Shown here one piece after another: positions 5,601 through 7,725 of a stretch of 7,725 nucleotides of DNA. A program made the position numbers and the translations under genes. This DNA comes from Bacteroidales bacterium UBA2030 (GTDB lineage: Bacteria > Bacteroidota > Bacteroidia > Bacteroidales > TTA-H9), in NCBI GenBank assembly GCA_002332755.1, contig DDBO01000223.1:1-7725 (forward strand). Reading direction: 5' to 3'. The notes beneath the pieces are model-generated. The model saw only the letters and a list, made by a program, of their open reading frames with translations. It did no database searches and was not told where the DNA came from. Every line of letters starts with the position of its first letter. Position 1 is the first letter of the stretch.

Positions 5601-7286
5601 ATTAATTTTAGCATTCACAATCTCGAGGATTTCTTTTTCGGCCTGAATGGCTTTTTGTTCAATTTCTGCGCCTTTCGAAATGAGACTGTTGGCTAAAGCT
5701 TTATCTTCTAAACCTGCCGCATTGATTTTGACATTCAAATAGGCTCCCATAACGGCTGTGCGAGCACAAAGTGCCCCGACTCCGGCATCGCTAACAGAAT
5801 TGGGATTGCCCTTTTCTGCCATGGCCTTTATAATTTCGAATGCTTCGAAGGATTTTTCCATGGTTTGCAGAGGGGTTAATGTAGCGTAAAGTGTAGCCTC
5901 TTGAATGGCTTTTTTACGGGCTGCTTTTTCTTCTTCGGTGGCTTTGGGCAGGCCAAAGGCATCCATGATTTTATTGAAAGCACGGGTGTCTTCATCCACC
6001 AGGTGAAGGAGCTCATCCATCAGGTGGTGGCCTTTTTCAGCCCAATCGCTAAAGTATTCCCATTCTTCGTCCCAGCCTGGTTTGTGAGCGCTAAGGTTAG
6101 CTACCATAGTACCAAGAGCTGCTCCAAGAGCTCCGGCATAAGCAGAGATACTTCCTCCGCCCGGAGCAGGCGATTCAGAGGCAGTCTCATAGGCAAATCC
6201 TTTAGCCGAAAGATCCACCAGCAGTTTTTGCTTTTCTTCTGCTGCCAGCATGTATTCAATAATTTTTTCTTCCGGTTTGAAAGGTTTCAGGTCATCAAGT
6301 CCCATACTCTTGACGGCAATTTTTATTAATTCGCTGTCGGGGACACCCAGGCTGCGCTGCTGTTTGCGAAGGAAATACCTGCCTGCTTCGAGAATAGCTC
6401 TGGCAGGCACTAATCCCACTATTTCTGTTCCTGTAACCCTTAAACCACGTAATCTTGCTTTTTCTGATACTTCTTCGAAGGCTACATGCAGGGGTGTTTG
6501 CGAAATATTGGTAATGTTCATTGATACTTGAGCAATACCGTACTCGTCGATAAACCAGCCAATGGCCTTAGTGCCTTTTAGGGTTCCTGGTATCCAGATT
6601 TCATTTCCTTTCTCATCTTTTTTAATCTTTCCTGTCACCGGGTTCCCTTCGCGCAGGGGGCGGCCTTTTTCTCTTACATCGAAGGCAACTGCATTTGCCC
6701 TGCGCGTGGAAGTTGTATTCAGGTTAAAGTTTACAGCGATGAGAAAGTCGCGGGCGCCAACAGCTGTAGCACCTGCTGTGGCATTGAATTCTGCAGGACC
6801 AAAATCGGGCTTCCACTCAGGTTTGCTCAGCTTTTCGGCTAATCCTTCATATTCTCCGGCACGCACGTGGGCCAGGTTGCGACGCTCAGGGGTAAATGCT
6901 GCATTTTCGTAACAATATACCGGAATCCCGAGCTCCCTTCCAACGCGTTCTCCCAATTTGTGAGCATATTCTATGGTTTCTTCCATGGTAATGTTGGCAA
7001 CAGGTACCAATGGGCACACATCGGTAGCTCCAAAACGGGGATGAGCGCCTTTGTGTTTCCTCATATCAATGAGTTCGGCAGCCTTACGAATAGCCCTGAA
7101 GGCAGCCTCTATAACGGGTTCGGGTTCTCCTACAAACGTTACAACCGTACGGTTGGTGGCCTGACCGGGATCTACATCGAGGAGTCTTACTCCTTCTACA
7201 TTCTCTATTTCTGAAGTAATCTGGCGGATGATGCCCATATCTCTTCCTTCACTGAAATTGGGCACACATTCGATGAGTTTTTTCAT
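5595..7286 (-). CDS. ftcD: Bifunctional glutamate formimidoyltransferase / formimidotetrahydrofolate cyclodeaminase
   Basis: The 563-residue enzyme resembles mammalian FTCD along its length. The transferase part (about 1-345) moves the formimino group of N-formimino-L-glutamate to tetrahydrofolate, the last step of one histidine degradation route. The cyclodeaminase part (about 357-560) then releases ammonia to give 5,10-methenyl-tetrahydrofolate. Landmarks are CVPNFSEG at 7-14, TNRTVVTFVG at 44-53, and IDMRKHKGAHPRFGA at 73-87 containing His82, the position of the catalytic histidine in the mammalian enzyme. DFGPAEF (161-167) and GLVP (291-294) follow. In the second domain are APGGGS (374-379), the VDEDTRAF segment (430-437) and NPNSVSD (494-500). 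Compared with the human sequence as I recall it, about 19 extra residues lie between 210 and 240. The enzyme is cytosolic. No other histidine-degradation gene is next to it. The start is well placed, with a near-consensus promoter 44 bases upstream. Confidence 0.96.
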   Translation of the reverse strand: MKKLIECVPNFSEGRDMGIIRQITSEIENVEGVRLLDVDPGQATNRTVVTFVGEPEPVIEAAFRAIRKAAELIDMRKHKGAHPRFGATDVCPLVPVANITMEETIEYAHKLGERVGRELGIPVYCYENAAFTPERRNLAHVRAGEYEGLAEKLSKPEWKPDFGPAEFNATAGATAVGARDFLIAVNFNLNTTSTRRANAVAFDVREKGRPLREGNPVTGKIKKDEKGNEIWIPGTLKGTKAIGWFIDEYGIAQVSMNITNISQTPLHVAFEEVSEKARLRGLRVTGTEIVGLVPARAILEAGRYFLRKQQRSLGVPDSELIKIAVKSMGLDDLKPFKPEEKIIEYMLAAEEKQKLLVDLSAKGFAYETASESPAPGGGSISAYAGALGAALGTMVANLSAHKPGWDEEWEYFSDWAEKGHHLMDELLHLVDEDTRAFNKIMDAFGLPKATEEEKAARKKAIQEATLYATLTPLQTMEKSFEAFEIIKAMAEKGNPNSVSDAGVGALCARTAVMGAYLNVKINAAGLEDKALANSLISKGAEIEQKAIQAEKEILEIVNAKINA

Positions 7287-7328
7287 AAATAACTGATTTA
7301 TAATGATATTCTAAAATTTTCAGCTTTT

Positions 7329-7368
7329 GCAAAGGTATTGGCTTGATGGCAATCCTGCAAACCTTTGC
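7329..7368. repeat. 8-bp inverted repeat overlapping the ftcD promoter
   Basis: GCAAAGGT (7329-7336) and ACCTTTGC (7361-7368) are perfect inverted copies, 32 bp centre to centre. The left copy covers most of the ftcD -7 element and the right one abuts its -33 element. The right copy also makes AACCTTTG on the plus strand, one mismatch from a -7 motif directed at the GH127 gene. The repeat may therefore be an operator or simply two opposed promoter elements. Confidence 0.5.
7330..7361 (-). promoter_or_regulatory. Bacteroidota consensus promoter of ftcD
   Basis: Read on the minus strand, TTTG (7361-7358), 20 bases, then TACCTTTG (7337-7330) fits the Bacteroidota primary-sigma pattern TTTG-N19-21-TAnnTTTG exactly. 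Transcription should begin near 7323, giving a leader of roughly 36 bases to the ATG at 7286. No Shine-Dalgarno sequence is visible in that AT-rich leader, as is usual in this phylum. Confidence 0.78.
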
Positions 7369-7381
7369 GGTATTGGCCTTG
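7334..7381. repeat. Direct repeat in the ftcD/GH127 divergent region
   Basis: GGTATTGGCTTG (7334-7345) recurs as GGTATTGGCCTTG (7369-7381), one inserted C apart and offset by 35 bp. The repeat interleaves with the inverted pair at 7329-7368. It may be a tandem regulator site or the trace of a short local duplication. Confidence 0.5.
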
Positions 7382-7441
7382 TACAATCTTTCGCTTTCAA
7401 AAAAATCTGTATTTTCGGCCAATTTTAAAAAGTGACTTAAG

Positions 7442-7725
7442 ATGCTTAGGAGACTTTTCCCCTTAGTCTTTTTCCTTTGGGTATTTATTGCCGTGGGGCA
7501 GGTATTTCATTTGCAACCCGTACCTTTTACCCGTGTGAAGCTTACCGACGACTTTTGGGCTCCACGTATTAAGACCAATCACGAAGTTACCATTCCTATT
7601 TCTATTCAGAAAAGCCGGGAAACCGGACGCATACAGAATTTTGTGGTTGCTGCCCAACTGGCCCCTGGTAGTTTTTGTTCAAAATACCCTTTCGACGACA
7701 GTGATGTTTTCAAAATTATTGAAGG
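7442..7725 (+). CDS. GH127-like secreted glycoside hydrolase (beta-L-arabinofuranosidase family), N-terminal part, cut by right edge
   Basis: The frame is open from the ATG at 7442 to the window end (94 full codons). An in-frame TGA at 7433-7435 makes this the first possible ATG. Residues 1-19 form a signal peptide (MLRR, hydrophobic run, cleavage likely after AVG before Q20). The mature start has the GH127 opening: PVPFTRVKLTDDFWAPRI (27-43), then TIPISIQKSRETGRIQNF (50-67) and YPFDDSDVFKIIE (82-94). The DDSDVFKIIE stretch matches the conserved DSDVYKxIE block near the N-terminus of these enzymes. Family members release beta-L-arabinofuranosyl residues, or related sugars, from plant glycans; the catalytic residues lie further on and cannot be checked here. 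It is divergent from ftcD and may begin a carbohydrate-use cluster outside the window. Confidence 0.88.
   Translation, partial: MLRRLFPLVFFLWVFIAVGQVFHLQPVPFTRVKLTDDFWAPRIKTNHEVTIPISIQKSRETGRIQNFVVAAQLAPGSFCSKYPFDDSDVFKIIE

Noticed and set aside
5901..7214. Several plus-strand open frames of 93-142 codons opposite ftcD
   Set aside because: They lie wholly inside a well-supported gene on the other strand, and their translations are antisense shadows with no recognisable motif.
7463..7657. A 64-codon minus-strand open frame at the right edge
   Set aside because: It is antisense to the GH127-like gene, whose family motifs are clear in the opposite direction.
1..7725. CRISPR arrays, tRNA or rRNA genes, insertion sequences, integrases, toxin-antitoxin or anti-phage cassettes
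   Set aside because: No evenly spaced repeats, terminal inverted repeats with a transposase, RNA-gene signatures or relevant protein domains were seen on either strand.

Overview
The window looks like an ordinary chromosomal stretch from a member of the Bacteroidota, probably Bacteroidales-like. The evidence is an outer-membrane TonB-dependent receptor of the carboxypeptidase-regulatory/plug/beta-barrel type, a DUF5723-type outer-membrane protein, the start of a GH127 glycoside hydrolase, several genes without a Shine-Dalgarno sequence, and promoter-like TAnnTTTG motifs. One of these motifs, upstream of the formimidoyltransferase gene, has a correctly spaced TTTG 20 bases upstream. Genus-level placement is not possible from the sequence alone.

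Layout, left to right. (1) 1-915, minus strand: N-terminal 305 residues of a TonB-dependent receptor, cut by the left edge. (2) 1024-1054: a strong intrinsic terminator serving (3) a tandem universal-stress protein gene on the minus strand (1073-1912, with a possible longer start at 1936). (4) 2052-3251, minus: an exported serine hydrolase of the class C beta-lactamase/penicillin-binding-protein fold. (5) 3252-3539: a 288-bp divergent intergenic region with a promoter-like motif for each flanking gene and a 9-bp inverted repeat. (6) 3540-5009, plus: a DUF5723-like outer-membrane protein. (7) 5055-5504, plus: a small three-helix membrane protein of no family I recognise. (8) 5510-5544: a hairpin terminator between convergent genes. 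(9) 5595-7286, minus: a bifunctional glutamate formimidoyltransferase/formimidotetrahydrofolate cyclodeaminase (histidine degradation, one-carbon folate metabolism). (10) 7287-7441: a divergent promoter region with a near-consensus Bacteroidota promoter and nested repeats. (11) 7442-7725, plus: the N-terminus of a GH127-like (beta-L-arabinofuranosidase family) secreted enzyme, cut by the right edge.

The genes do not form one evident pathway. Most appear to be separate transcription units: a nutrient receptor, a stress-response protein, an envelope hydrolase, an outer-membrane protein, folate/histidine catabolism and plant-glycan degradation. I found no CRISPR array, tRNA, rRNA, insertion sequence, phage gene, toxin-antitoxin pair or defence cassette. 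I saw no strong sign of a previously undescribed system. The least explained items are the 149-residue membrane protein beside the DUF5723 gene and the repeat structure in the formimidoyltransferase/GH127 divergent promoter region.
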